This document shows, piece after piece, positions 39,909-49,223 of a stretch of DNA of 64,000 bases. The first letter of the stretch is position 1. Each line of letters starts with the position of its first letter. The notes below the pieces were generated by a model that saw only the letters and a list, made by a program, of their open reading frames with translations, ran no database searches and was not told the origin of the DNA. The position numbers were made by a program, and so were the translations under genes. The DNA lies in NCBI GenBank assembly GCA_016124855.1, contig WGMX01000021.1:1-64000 (forward strand), in the 5' to 3' direction. Source of the DNA: Anaerolineaceae bacterium. Its GTDB lineage: Bacteria > Chloroflexota > Anaerolineae > Aggregatilineales > Phototrophicaceae.

Positions 39909-41306
39909 CTAATCAGGCGGTTCGGTATGAATCGTGACCCGTTCGATGAGCGGCATGTGCGCCCGCAGTAAAACTTCTGCGCTTTCCGCAATCTGATGCG
40001 CAGCTTCGACAGTAATCTGTGCTGGCAGCGTGACATGCATCGCAACCATAAAACCGGACACTGTTGGAAAGGCTTCGATGTCGTGCCAATCTGCTTGTGG
40101 GAAATGCGCATTCAACAGCCGGATAACCTGCTTACGAAACGCCTCAATTTCGATTTGTTGGTTCACATCAGAAGCTGCTGTTTCAGCAATAGCCGGTTCA
40201 ATATGGGTAATAACATCTTCAAGTTCCGGCAGCCGCGCCTTAATGTCGGCCTCAAGCTGGCTAACCTGTTCGTGGGCCTTACCTAACGTTTGGCCCGGTG
40301 GAACCTCAACATGCATTTCCATCACTTTGCCATCTTCCCCATCACGCACATAAACTTCATGTGTCGTTAACCCCAAGGCATCCGCCCGCGCCCGTGCTAA
40401 CAAGGCATAATCAGCAGGGCGATCGGTATTCGGAACAAAATGCACCTCGACTTCTCGAAGTCCCAAAACCTTTGTCGCCAACTCATCCCGAATAGCGTCA
40501 CTAATGGCTTGGGTTTGTGCAGCCGTCATCTCCGGCGCGACTTGCACATCAATATCAATTTGGGCAGCGTCTAACGAACCCCGGCTGCGGGCGCGGATAA
40601 CATGTTCAACACTCGGCAGCGCTTCGACCCATGCGGCAAGCTGCTCAGCGGAATAGGGCGCAGTATCCACCAGAACACGACCGGTTTTGCTCAATACTTC
40701 CCATGCTGCACGCAGAATGAAAGCCACGATGACGATGGTTGTCACAATATCGGCCCACGCCCACTTGAACAACACAACAAGCGCCATACTCACCAGAACC
40801 GAAATGGTGACGAACACATCCGAACGGGTATGAGCCGCGTCAGCAGCCAGTAATTCCGAGCCTAAGCGGCGGGCTGCCCGAAGTTCATAAGTCGTAACGA
40901 AAAGATTGACGACAAGTGTGGCGATCATCACCACAAAAGTTATCGGGGCGATTATCGGCGCTTCACCACCTTCACGCAGCCGACCCAAAGCGACCGAAAC
41001 CAGCTCAAAAGCCGTTATCAGCAGAAACGCACCGATCCCCAACGCGGCGATGGTTTCAAAGCGGCTGTGTCCGTAAGGGTGGTCAGCGTCCGGCGGGCGT
41101 TGGGCAATCCGGTGGGCAAAGAGCGCAATCACGTTTGAGGATGCATCCACCAATGAATGAACACCATCAGCCGAAACCGAAAGCACACCGCTCCAAATGC
41201 CGATAACGATTTTGCACACCGCAACCGTCACATTCAGCACGAGGGTGACAACCAATACCTGTTGAATTTCATCACGGTTTGAAAGCTGCTCGATTGTTTT
41301 GACCAC
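39909..41306 (-). CDS. Cation diffusion facilitator family transporter
   Basis: A 465-residue CDF exporter of divalent cations (Zn, Fe, Mn or Co). Six membrane helices lie in residues 18-210; the zinc site is given by SADGVHSLVDASS (helix II) and AADAAHTRSDVFV (helix V), with HPYGHSRFE between. The cytoplasmic part is long, with two consecutive CDF C-terminal domains (about 215-295 and 300-460) instead of one. It begins at GTG 41306. Metal specificity is not decided. Confidence 0.92.
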   Translation of the reverse strand: MVKTIEQLSNRDEIQQVLVVTLVLNVTVAVCKIVIGIWSGVLSVSADGVHSLVDASSNVIALFAHRIAQRPPDADHPYGHSRFETIAALGIGAFLLITAFELVSVALGRLREGGEAPIIAPITFVVMIATLVVNLFVTTYELRAARRLGSELLAADAAHTRSDVFVTISVLVSMALVVLFKWAWADIVTTIVIVAFILRAAWEVLSKTGRVLVDTAPYSAEQLAAWVEALPSVEHVIRARSRGSLDAAQIDIDVQVAPEMTAAQTQAISDAIRDELATKVLGLREVEVHFVPNTDRPADYALLARARADALGLTTHEVYVRDGEDGKVMEMHVEVPPGQTLGKAHEQVSQLEADIKARLPELEDVITHIEPAIAETAASDVNQQIEIEAFRKQVIRLLNAHFPQADWHDIEAFPTVSGFMVAMHVTLPAQITVEAAHQIAESAEVLLRAHMPLIERVTIHTEPPD

Positions 41307-41445
41307 TGACGTTTTTCCATCTCAAACTTAGTCGAACACTATTCTAATTTGATCATAAGGTCACTATCCCGATTTCGACAATTATGAACAGGTTAATTAG
41401 GTAAGGCTTATTTGTTCTCATAGGCAGTCAAAATCACAATCCGCC

Positions 41446-41474
41446 TTAATACGAATTTGTTTATCAGGTATAAT
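41446..41474 (+). promoter_or_regulatory. Promoter of the polysaccharide locus
   Basis: TTAATA (41446-41451), a 17-nt spacer and a perfect TATAAT (41469-41474), 26 nt before the ATG at 41500. It probably drives the transferase, epimerase and glycosyltransferase genes downstream. Confidence 0.65.
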
Positions 41475-41499
41475 CGCCACGGTAATAGGGAGATAATTA

Positions 41500-42543
41500 A
41501 TGGATGCCATGCAGTTTGTGCCGATTCTCCTCGTGGGTTTTGCCGCCTCACTAGGATTTACACCCGTCTCACGGCAAATCGCCATGCGATTAGGTGTCGT
41601 CGACAAGCCTAACCAGCGGAAAATTCATAACGATCACAAGCCAATGATGGGCGGTTTGGCAATCTACGGAGCGTTAGTTTTATCGCTATTACTTTTTAGC
41701 CCGCCTCAACATTTGAAAGAACTCGGCGCAATTCTGGCAGGGGCTTCATTTCTCGCTCTCGTCGGCTTGCTGGACGACCGCTATAACCTCGGCATCCGCA
41801 TCCGCTTAGTCGCCATGATCGCAGCCTCGCTGGGCTTGGTTGCATCGGGTATTAGCATCCAACTTTTCAGTACTCCTTGGATTGATATTCCATTGACCAT
41901 TTTGTGGGTGGTGACGGTCGTGAACGCCGCCAATTTCATGGATAACATGGATGGCCTCACAGCCGGACTGACAGCGATTGCTGCCACTTTTTTTGTGATA
42001 ATTGCTTTCTCGCAGGGGTTAACATTGGTGACCAGTTTGGCTGCGGCACTTGCAGGCAGCGCGGTCGGTTTCTTGATTTACAACTTCAATCCCGCAAGCG
42101 TCTTTATGGGGGATATGGGTGCGCTGGTACTCGGCTTCATTCTGGCTGTGCTTGGCATCAAACTCAAGTTTGGCATCCAACCCCTTAACGTCACTTGGAT
42201 GATTCCGATTTTAGTGCTGGCACTCCCCTTATTCGACATCTCATTAGTCGTCGTTACCCGAATATTGGAAGGCAGATCACCCGCACAGGCCGGAAAAGAT
42301 CACACTTCGCACCGCTTAATGAGCATCGGTTTCAGCCAGCGCCAAACCCTTTTCATCTTGTATGGGGTGTGTATCCTCTTTGGATCAATTGGGGTATTGG
42401 TCGGAGCCGCGCCGCCCGACATTGCCTTGCGCATTGGAATCGCCGCCTTAATCTTTCTCGGCATCATGTTCATGCTGATGATGTGGATTCGACTGCGTTA
42501 TCAGAAACCAACATCACCTCAGCCGCCGCAAGCATCGCACTAA
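41500..42543 (+). CDS. Polyprenyl-phosphate N-acetylaminosugar-1-phosphate transferase (WecA/TagO-like)
   Basis: A 347-residue integral membrane enzyme of the MraY/WecA family with about ten helices, transferring a sugar-1-phosphate from UDP-sugar to undecaprenyl phosphate. Motifs are LLDDRYNLG (DD, Mg binding), NFMDNMDGL (catalytic Asp), VFMGDMGALVLGF and GKDHTSHRLMSIGF (HxxHR-like). It initiates surface polysaccharide or wall polymer synthesis. ATG 41500 has GGGAG eight bases upstream, and a good promoter lies at 41446. Confidence 0.93.
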   Translation: MDAMQFVPILLVGFAASLGFTPVSRQIAMRLGVVDKPNQRKIHNDHKPMMGGLAIYGALVLSLLLFSPPQHLKELGAILAGASFLALVGLLDDRYNLGIRIRLVAMIAASLGLVASGISIQLFSTPWIDIPLTILWVVTVVNAANFMDNMDGLTAGLTAIAATFFVIIAFSQGLTLVTSLAAALAGSAVGFLIYNFNPASVFMGDMGALVLGFILAVLGIKLKFGIQPLNVTWMIPILVLALPLFDISLVVVTRILEGRSPAQAGKDHTSHRLMSIGFSQRQTLFILYGVCILFGSIGVLVGAAPPDIALRIGIAALIFLGIMFMLMMWIRLRYQKPTSPQPPQASH

Positions 42544-42552
42544 GGCGCATTC

Positions 42553-43491
42553 ATGACGAAAACGTATGTTGTCACAGGCGGCGCAGGTTTTATCGGGTCG
42601 CACATCGCAGAACGGCTATTGAATGACGGTCACACGGTACGAATTGTCGATAACCTGAGTACCGGCAAACGATCCAACTTAGAATTACTCACGGGAAATG
42701 TTGAGTTCTTCAATGTCAGCATCACCGATCTGACTGCCTTACGTCCGATCTTTGAAGGCGTGGATACCCTATTTCATCACGCAGCGTTGGCTTCCGTACC
42801 CCTGAGTATCAACAATCCATTACTCAGCCACGAACATAATGCGACCGGCACTTTGAATGTCTTAGTTGCAGCGCGGGATGCTGGCGTGCGACGCGTGGTG
42901 TATGCCGCCTCATCAGCTGCCTACGGTAATGACGCCTCGGAACAGCAAATCGAAACGGCTATCCCTAAACCTTTATCACCTTATGGCGTTTCCAAACTAA
43001 CAGGCGAATATTACTGCCAGAGTTTTGCACAGGTCTACGACCTCGAAACCGTTTGCTTGCGCTACTTCAATGTCTTTGGCGCGCGCCAAGACCCGACTTC
43101 CCAATATGCAGCCGTCATTCCGCTGTTTATCACCGGTATGATCGATGGTAAAGCACCGATCATTCACGGTGACGGCTTGCAATCACGTGACTTTTGCTTC
43201 GTCGAGAATGTGGTTCATGGCAACCTCTTAGCAGCCGAGGCCCCAAAAGCCAGCGGCGAAGTCATTAACATCGCAACTGGAACACGGGTCAATTTGCTGG
43301 AGTTAGTAGCCCAAATTAACAAAAATCTCGGAACTTCGCTTGAACCCATTCATGATGAAGGGCGAGTCGGCGATGTCAAGCATTCGCGGGCAGATATCAC
43401 CAAAGCACAGAGTCTTTTAGCCTATGAACCAATCGTCGATTTTGAGACGGGTTTGAAACGCACAGTCGAGTGGTATCGGAGCAAGTCATAA
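42553..43491 (+). CDS. UDP-sugar 4-epimerase (extended SDR)
   Basis: A 312-residue extended SDR: VTGGAGFIGSHIAERL, AASSAAYGND (catalytic Ser) and YGVSKLTGEYYC (YxxxK). RYFNVFGARQDPTSQYAAVIPLF is typical of UDP-GlcNAc/UDP-Glc 4-epimerases of the WbpP/GalE group. It supplies nucleotide sugars to the neighbouring transferases. It lies 9 nt after the transferase stop. Confidence 0.92.
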   Translation: MTKTYVVTGGAGFIGSHIAERLLNDGHTVRIVDNLSTGKRSNLELLTGNVEFFNVSITDLTALRPIFEGVDTLFHHAALASVPLSINNPLLSHEHNATGTLNVLVAARDAGVRRVVYAASSAAYGNDASEQQIETAIPKPLSPYGVSKLTGEYYCQSFAQVYDLETVCLRYFNVFGARQDPTSQYAAVIPLFITGMIDGKAPIIHGDGLQSRDFCFVENVVHGNLLAAEAPKASGEVINIATGTRVNLLELVAQINKNLGTSLEPIHDEGRVGDVKHSRADITKAQSLLAYEPIVDFETGLKRTVEWYRSKS

Positions 43492-43495
43492 GCTG

Positions 43496-44620
43496 ATGCG
43501 CGTCGTTCACATCATTAAGGTTGTCCGCGTGGCGGGAGCCGAACATCATCTCATTACACTCCTCAGTGGATTGCGCAACCAGCATATTGATGCCCGTATG
43601 CTTCTGTTGATTGAACCTCATAATCCAATGGAAAATTATATTGAGGCTTTAAATACTCACGGTGTACCAGTGCAGCCGATGATTATCCAGCATCATGCCG
43701 ATGTGACCATCATTCCCCGCTTACGAAAAGCTTTAGAAGCCCTAGCGCCGGATATTGTTCACACCCATCTCATTCATGCTGACTTGTATGGAACCTTGGC
43801 GGCAAAATGGATGGGTGTACCTGTGATTAGCAGTCGGCACAATGATGATGCATTCCGCTATCGTGCTCCTGTTAGGTTGGTCAACCGCACGCTCTGGAAA
43901 ATGACGACGGCAGGCATCGCCATTTCGGACGCGATAAAAACATTTAGCATCAAAGTAGAAGGTGCGAGTCCCAAGCAAATGCATCGTATTCACTATGGCT
44001 TGGATACATCTGTGCCACCACTGAACCGAACCGACGCGAAAAAAAAGCTCGTCACGGAACTGAAACTGCCAGCCGATGTTCAACTCGTCGGTATGGTATG
44101 CAGGTTGATTGAGCAAAAAGGTGTACGCTACGGTTTGGAAGCATTCATACAGATTGCGGAGCGCTTCCCGATGGCGCATCTGCTGGTTGTTGGCGAAGGT
44201 CTGCTGCGCCCCGAATTGGAAGCCCGAACCCAAGCGGCAGGCTTAAGCAGCCGCATCCATTTTCTCGGCTGGCGATCTGACGCAGCGGCTTTAATGGCGG
44301 CCTTAGATATACTGCTTGCGCCCAGTTTATGGGAAGGCTTCGGGCTGGTACTCTTGGAAGCAATGGCCCAGCAAACACCCATTATTGCCAGCCGCGTGAG
44401 CGCTATTCCTGAAGTGGTGATCGACCACGAAACGGGTTTGCTGTTAGAACCCCGCGACATCAATGGATTAAACAACGCACTCAGTGAATTACTAAACGAC
44501 GCGGCACTCAGCCACCATATGGGCTTAATGGGACGTGACCGTTTAGAAACAGCCTTTAGTGCAGCACGAATGGTCAATGAAACGATAGAGGTTTACCACA
44601 CGGTAACCGATGGAATTTGA
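43496..44620 (+). CDS. GT4 family glycosyltransferase
   Basis: A 374-residue GT-B glycosyltransferase of CAZy family 4. An N-terminal domain with HTHLIHADLYGTLAAKWMG binds the acceptor; the C-terminal donor domain has the E-x7-E signature PSLWEGFGLVLLEAMA and QTPIIASRVSAIPEV. It starts 4 nt after the epimerase stop. It acts at the cytoplasmic face on a lipid-linked sugar; exact donor and acceptor are unknown. Confidence 0.93.
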   Translation: MRVVHIIKVVRVAGAEHHLITLLSGLRNQHIDARMLLLIEPHNPMENYIEALNTHGVPVQPMIIQHHADVTIIPRLRKALEALAPDIVHTHLIHADLYGTLAAKWMGVPVISSRHNDDAFRYRAPVRLVNRTLWKMTTAGIAISDAIKTFSIKVEGASPKQMHRIHYGLDTSVPPLNRTDAKKKLVTELKLPADVQLVGMVCRLIEQKGVRYGLEAFIQIAERFPMAHLLVVGEGLLRPELEARTQAAGLSSRIHFLGWRSDAAALMAALDILLAPSLWEGFGLVLLEAMAQQTPIIASRVSAIPEVVIDHETGLLLEPRDINGLNNALSELLNDAALSHHMGLMGRDRLETAFSAARMVNETIEVYHTVTDGI

Positions 44621-44629
44621 GGCATGGTT

Positions 44630-45118
44630 ATGGTACAGCATTCTCTAGAAGACAGCATTCGACTTGAACAGGAATTGGTCGACACGATCAAACAAAATAC
44701 ACGCCAGCACAGCGGAACGCTCCTCAAGAAGCTCATTTTGACCTTCGCCATCCCCTATGGAGTATTCCTCGCCATTTGGATTGTTAGTAATCAGCTTCGC
44801 GCCAACGTCGCGCTGCAATATGAAGACACCAGTTTGAACACCACCAGTACGATTGCCAGTGTGTTGCTGTTAATAGCAGCTACATTGTTCACATGGCGCT
44901 GGGCAGAGAAGCGCTTCGGGGGATTGGCTCTCATCGGTCGATTGTTCGGAGTTTCCAAAGCAGTGCTCGATGTCGAGCGCCATATTGACACGGCAAAACA
45001 AAAACCGACTCCCACTGAAGAAGATGCTGTTGAGATCGAACGTCTATCCTACGCCGCATGGGAACAATTCACTCGTGCCATGCAAGACTCCGGTATTCCT
45101 ATACAGAACGCCAACTGA
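44630..45118 (+). CDS. Small two-helix membrane protein in the polysaccharide locus
   Basis: A 162-residue protein with two membrane segments (about residues 30-55 and 70-92) and charged ends; the C-terminal part is amphipathic helix. No family recognised. I start at ATG 44630, with GAGG seven bases upstream; ATG 44624 overlaps that site. Wedged between two glycosyltransferase genes (10-nt and 12-nt gaps), so a structural or regulatory role in the same pathway is likely by context only. Confidence 0.7.
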   Translation: MVQHSLEDSIRLEQELVDTIKQNTRQHSGTLLKKLILTFAIPYGVFLAIWIVSNQLRANVALQYEDTSLNTTSTIASVLLLIAATLFTWRWAEKRFGGLALIGRLFGVSKAVLDVERHIDTAKQKPTPTEEDAVEIERLSYAAWEQFTRAMQDSGIPIQNAN

Positions 45119-45129
45119 ACGGAGCACTG

Positions 45130-46305
45130 ATGAGCCAAACACAACGCCCTATTCGCATTATGAACCTGATTGCCCGCTTGAACGTCGGTGGGCCAGCCGT
45201 AGCCGTAACCCATCTCACTGAACGGATGGGCGCGCCGGATTACGAGAGCATTTTGGTGTGCGGAACCATTGAACCCGGTGAAGGGGACATGACTTACTAC
45301 GCCAAAGAACGTGGGATAGAGCCCATTATCATCCCTGAATTGGGGCGCTCACTTAATCCACTGCGTGATATTCGGACGCTGTGGAAAGTTTACCAGCTTA
45401 TTCAGACCTTGAAGCCGGATGTGATACACACCCACGCCGCCAAAGCTGGATTTGTTGGACGGGTCGCGGCATGGTTGGCGGGCGTTCCAGTCATCGTACA
45501 TACTTTTCACGGGCATGTGTTCCGGGGATATTTTAGCCCTGCAAAAACACAATTTTTTATCATACTCGAACGCATTGCCGCGCGTATGTCTGATGCCATC
45601 ATTACCCTTTCAGATGGATTGCGCCGTGAGCTGGCGGAGGAATATCACATCACGCGTAAGGGGCGGATTACCGTGCTGCCTTTGGGTTTGGATTTAGGTG
45701 TATTCACAAAACTACCGCGTAAATCGGGTGTATTTCGCAAGGAATTTAATCTTCCAGCAGATGCGCCGCTGATTGGCATTGTCGGGCGCATCACACCGAT
45801 TAAAAATCATGCGCTGTTTTTGAACGCAGCCGTAGAAATCCGCAAGCAGTTACCCGATGCACGATTTGTAATTGTCGGTGACGGTGAAATACGCGCGGAG
45901 ATCGAAGCGCTGGTCGATGAATTAAGACTGCGCGAGGCGGTCATTTTCACGGGATGGCAAAAAGATTTGGCACATATCTACAGCGACCTCGATGTGCTGG
46001 TGATTAGCAGTATCAATGAAGGTACACCTGTCACGGTAATCGAGGGGTTAGCGGCCTGTTGTCCAGTCGTGGCGACGGCGGTTGGTGGCGTGCCTGATTT
46101 GCTCGATCATGGCAAGTTGGGCAAGCTGGTAAACGACCAGACGCCTGAATCGCTGGGAAAAGCCGTCATGGAGGTCATTGCCAACCCACCGGATGGCAAA
46201 GAAGCCCAAGCCTTAATGGAAGACCGCTACGGCATCGAACGCTTGGTGAAAGACCTCGATGGCCTGTATAGGGGGATACTCGCCAAGAAAAATCGAGCGA
46301 AATAG
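45130..46305 (+). CDS. GT4 family glycosyltransferase
   Basis: A 391-residue GT-B enzyme. The N-terminal domain has NVGGPAVAVTHL and HTHAAKAGFVGRVAAWLAG with HTFHGHVFRGYF, a pattern common in polysaccharide GT4 enzymes. The donor site has SSINEGTPVTVIEGLAACCPVV. I start at ATG 45130, with GGAG upstream; the longer frame to 45058 overlaps the preceding gene by 61 nt. Last gene of the plus-strand run. Confidence 0.93.
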   Translation: MSQTQRPIRIMNLIARLNVGGPAVAVTHLTERMGAPDYESILVCGTIEPGEGDMTYYAKERGIEPIIIPELGRSLNPLRDIRTLWKVYQLIQTLKPDVIHTHAAKAGFVGRVAAWLAGVPVIVHTFHGHVFRGYFSPAKTQFFIILERIAARMSDAIITLSDGLRRELAEEYHITRKGRITVLPLGLDLGVFTKLPRKSGVFRKEFNLPADAPLIGIVGRITPIKNHALFLNAAVEIRKQLPDARFVIVGDGEIRAEIEALVDELRLREAVIFTGWQKDLAHIYSDLDVLVISSINEGTPVTVIEGLAACCPVVATAVGGVPDLLDHGKLGKLVNDQTPESLGKAVMEVIANPPDGKEAQALMEDRYGIERLVKDLDGLYRGILAKKNRAK

Positions 46306-46342
46306 TTTTAAGTTTCAAGAGACAAGTGACAAGATTTGAATA

Positions 46343-47296
46343 TCATTTATTGGTATTTTTAGCGGCTTTACGAAGAGATAGATTACGGCGTATCTTCAAA
46401 AAACCACGATAAGCATCCGTTCTTGTATCCGTATAGCGCAATTCACTGAACAACATGTTGCGTCGGGCAATTGCGGGTAATTCAAAGAACCAATAAAGTG
46501 GCATTAAGGGCGAAATCGAGAGATGGCTGCCGGAAGTTTTTGAGGTCAGATGAAAATTGCCATGTTTCCCTTGTACAGCAGAAATCACAGATGAATTGAT
46601 AACACTCGGTTCTTGTGCTGGTCGGCTTTGGACAAATAATACAGCATCCTCATAGTTCTGATAGACCGGCATACGTTTGGTTAACGAACATACGCCAAGG
46701 AAGGCATCAAGTTCGGTAAGCTTGGCGATGCTCTCAAAGACTTGACCATAGGCAATTTCTATTTCCGCGCCCATCCCCACACAAGCAATCAAACGAACAG
46801 GTATTTCCTTAAGTTCACTAACGGCAATCAACGAGATCGTATCCTCTAAAATTGTGCCAACTTCAGCTTCATCACCGCGTAGTAAGCTATCAACCCCACC
46901 GTCAATCAACAGAATTCCGTCGATCTTTAGATGATCTACCAAGATTTGATAATTTTCCAGCAAAGGCCGAACACCCGTGTTTTCAAAACTCCAAATGATT
47001 ATTTCTTCAGCCTGTTTTTCTCGAAACCACTTTGCAAGATAACGCTCAGGAGAGTAGTGATAAGGGCTTTCTGAATCTGCAGTAATTCCAACCAGTGACT
47101 CACTTAGAGTGATACCTTTGGACAGATGCTCAAAGGGTGTAAAGCTGTAATTCGCCAGATGAACATTCATCCCGCGACTTTTCAATTCAAAGTAGATAGG
47201 CAAGCCGCAAAATATGTCAAAGCCGCCCCCCATACCACCAATGAGCAAATTTTTGCAGTTCGCGACTTGATCTAAGATAGGCAGGTTTAAATCCAT
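46343..47296 (-). CDS. DUF1152 family protein
   Basis: A 317-residue protein with the DUF1152 layout: LLIGGMGGGFDIFCGLPIYFEL (a Gly-rich loop near the N-terminus), IDGILLIDGGVDSLLRGDEA, VRLIACVGMGAE and a basic C-terminal tail. The family has no established function; the Gly-rich loop suggests nucleotide binding. ATG 47296 has GAGG six bases upstream. It lies between glycosyltransferase genes, 22 nt downstream of the next one on the same strand. Confidence 0.75.
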   Translation of the reverse strand: MDLNLPILDQVANCKNLLIGGMGGGFDIFCGLPIYFELKSRGMNVHLANYSFTPFEHLSKGITLSESLVGITADSESPYHYSPERYLAKWFREKQAEEIIIWSFENTGVRPLLENYQILVDHLKIDGILLIDGGVDSLLRGDEAEVGTILEDTISLIAVSELKEIPVRLIACVGMGAEIEIAYGQVFESIAKLTELDAFLGVCSLTKRMPVYQNYEDAVLFVQSRPAQEPSVINSSVISAVQGKHGNFHLTSKTSGSHLSISPLMPLYWFFELPAIARRNMLFSELRYTDTRTDAYRGFLKIRRNLSLRKAAKNTNK

Positions 47297-47318
47297 TTAA
47301 CGCCTCAGTATCTTAAGC

Positions 47319-48455
47319 CTACATCGCCATGACTTTTTCATAGACAGCGAGGGTTTCTTTGGCGGTTTTGCGCCAGCTAAAGTTGGTCGCGCGTGCCAGC
47401 CCTTGATTGATGAGCGACTCACGAAACGGTTGTTGCAGCAGTAAGGCGATAATCGCGCCAGCCATCTTACGCGCATCCCCTTCCTCGACCAGATAAGCCG
47501 CGTCACCTGTGACTTCGGGAATCGAGGAAACATTATTAGCAACCACAGGCGTACCCGAAGCCATCGCTTCTAGTGCGGGTAAACCAAAACCTTCATAGAT
47601 GCTGGGGTAAACGAACACATCCGCCAGCCGATAAAGCGAAGGTTTATCCGCTTCATCGACATAACCAATCCAGCGGATGTAATCGGTAATTTTGAGTTCT
47701 TCCGCATATTTGCGTAGGTCAGGGAACATCGGACTGCCCCACTGCGGTTCGCGTCCAGCAATCACCAGCGGGATATTATCACCCTCTGCTTGACCGACAT
47801 AGGTATAAGCCAGTAGCAGTTGGTTAACCTGTTTGCGAATATCGAAGCCGCCCATATACAACACAAATTGATCCGGCAAATCGTACTTGGCGCGAACAGC
47901 GGCATCACGCTCCGCACCTATACGCGGATGATAGGCTTCGTCGGCAGCCAAATAAGTCGTCGTAATCGAGTCTTCGGGAAGCCCAAGATATGTGACGATG
48001 TCCGCTTTGGCAGCGTTACTGATGGTGATGGTGTGGGCATTACCACGCGCGGCTGCGCTGACCAACGAGGTATAAAGCCGTGTCCGAAATCCGCTGGAAT
48101 ATTCAGGTAATGCCAGCGGAATAACATCCAAAATGCTGGTCACCAAACGGGCAGGCGATGACAGCGGCGGCCCCCAATACGGTACATGAGCAATATCGGC
48201 GCCAGATTGCTTGACGGCCTGCGGATAACTGCGCTGCTCAAACAACACTTTCCCAAGATTTCCACTTCCGCCGCGTGTGGGAATGACGGCCACATTAGCC
48301 GGCAAATCCGTTGGTGCGGGGTTATGCGGCGGCATAACCATCGTCAGTTGTAAATCCGGCGCGACACGCCGCAAATTTTGAAGCAAATAGCGGATATATT
48401 GACCGCTGCCCGTGTTAGGCCGATCCCAGAACCAGCCGTTGAAAGCAATATGCAT
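47319..48455 (-). CDS. GT4 family glycosyltransferase (mannosyltransferase-like)
   Basis: A 378-residue GT-B enzyme starting [25 protein letters not shown], with GSGxYxRYLL as in the WbpY/MtfB-type mannosyltransferase group. The donor domain has [22 protein letters not shown] and [22 protein letters not shown]. It probably transfers a sugar in surface-polysaccharide assembly. Transcribed opposite to the other two transferases, with DUF1152 downstream. Confidence 0.93.
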   Translation of the reverse strand: MHIAFNGWFWDRPNTGSGQYIRYLLQNLRRVAPDLQLTMVMPPHNPAPTDLPANVAVIPTRGGSGNLGKVLFEQRSYPQAVKQSGADIAHVPYWGPPLSSPARLVTSILDVIPLALPEYSSGFRTRLYTSLVSAAARGNAHTITISNAAKADIVTYLGLPEDSITTTYLAADEAYHPRIGAERDAAVRAKYDLPDQFVLYMGGFDIRKQVNQLLLAYTYVGQAEGDNIPLVIAGREPQWGSPMFPDLRKYAEELKITDYIRWIGYVDEADKPSLYRLADVFVYPSIYEGFGLPALEAMASGTPVVANNVSSIPEVTGDAAYLVEEGDARKMAGAIIALLLQQPFRESLINQGLARATNFSWRKTAKETLAVYEKVMAM

Positions 48456-48506
48456 GAATAGTCGTCAGTCTACAGGTGATCGTTAACAGAAAACGCAGAA
48501 TGTTTT

Positions 48507-48540
48507 TACCACAGAGGCGCAAACTATTACAGAGAAACGT
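48507..48540 (+). repeat. Dispersed ACCGCAGAG-type repeat, diverged copy
   Basis: Reads TTTACCACAGAGGCGCAAAC then TATTACAGAGAAAC; the two ends match the consensus and the middle is diverged. It lies between the glycosyltransferase and fur genes. Confidence 0.5.
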
Positions 48541-48558
48541 TCATTATCAGAGAAACAC

Positions 48559-48578
48559 AAGGGCAGTTGAATGCCCTT
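48559..48578 (-). terminator. Possible terminator of the Fur-family gene
   Basis: AAGGGCA (48559-48565) and TGCCCTT (48572-48578) form a 7-bp stem with a 6-nt loop, just past the stop at 48584. The T-rich side on the minus strand is interrupted (TTGTGTTT). Confidence 0.5.
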
Positions 48579-48583
48579 TTACG

Positions 48584-49015
48584 CTATGAGCATTTGTCGC
48601 ACAGGCCGTAAAACTCCAGCAGGTGACCGGTGAGTTTGACATGCAGTCGTTCTTCCAGTTCGGCGGCAATTGCACTCAAACCACAGTTTTCAAACTCGAT
48701 AATCCGGTTACAGTTGGTGCAAACGATGTGATGATGATGTCCATCGGGCATGAGGACGTAAGTCGGAGTCATACTGCTGTTCATATAGGTTGGACGGATA
48801 ATCGACAAACTGGTGAGCAAATCGAGCGTCCGAAAAACACTGGCACGACCAATCGACGGGTCAATCTGATCAACCTGTTCTAACACTTCCGCCGAGGTTA
48901 AATGCCCATCATGATTTTCAAGTACGTTTAGCACGGTCAGCCGTGCATTGGTCAATTTATGTCCCGCTTCGCGCAAACGAACGGCGCGCGGACTCAGTTC
49001 TTCAATTTCAGACAT
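48584..49015 (-). CDS. Fur family metalloregulator (Fur/Zur/PerR-like)
   Basis: A 143-residue Fur-type repressor: winged helix with LRExGHKLTNARLTVL-type start, then IGRASVFRTLDLL. The metal sites are DGHHHHIVC, CTNC and a C-terminal CDKC, the two CxxC pairs forming a structural Cys4 zinc site. Iron, zinc or peroxide sensing cannot be separated by eye. GGGAGG lies upstream of ATG 49015. An inverted repeat 29-48 nt upstream may be its own operator. Confidence 0.93.
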   Translation of the reverse strand: MSEIEELSPRAVRLREAGHKLTNARLTVLNVLENHDGHLTSAEVLEQVDQIDPSIGRASVFRTLDLLTSLSIIRPTYMNSSMTPTYVLMPDGHHHHIVCTNCNRIIEFENCGLSAIAAELEERLHVKLTGHLLEFYGLCDKCS

Positions 49016-49043
49016 GAGGTTGAACCTCCCTTACTTACAGACG

Positions 49044-49063
49044 CATGTTATGGTGAACATGCT
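49044..49063. promoter_or_regulatory. Inverted repeat upstream of the Fur-family gene
   Basis: GCATGTT (49044-49050) and AACATGC (49057-49063) form a perfect 7-bp inverted repeat with a 6-nt centre, 29-48 nt before the start codon. Also nearby is the palindrome TTGTACAA (49073-49080). Either could be an autoregulatory operator; neither matches the classical Fur or PerR box. Confidence 0.45.
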
Positions 49064-49223
49064 TACCTGTATTGTACAAGAATTCATGAGTCTGGCACAG
49101 AGGCCATGCATTTCTTAAGGGAGAAAGTGACCAGTTTTGAGTCTGACTGTAACATTTAAGTTTCGAAACTGAATATGCTACAGGAAGACATGCAACAGGT
49201 ACCGAAAGCAGGCATTCCAAAAT

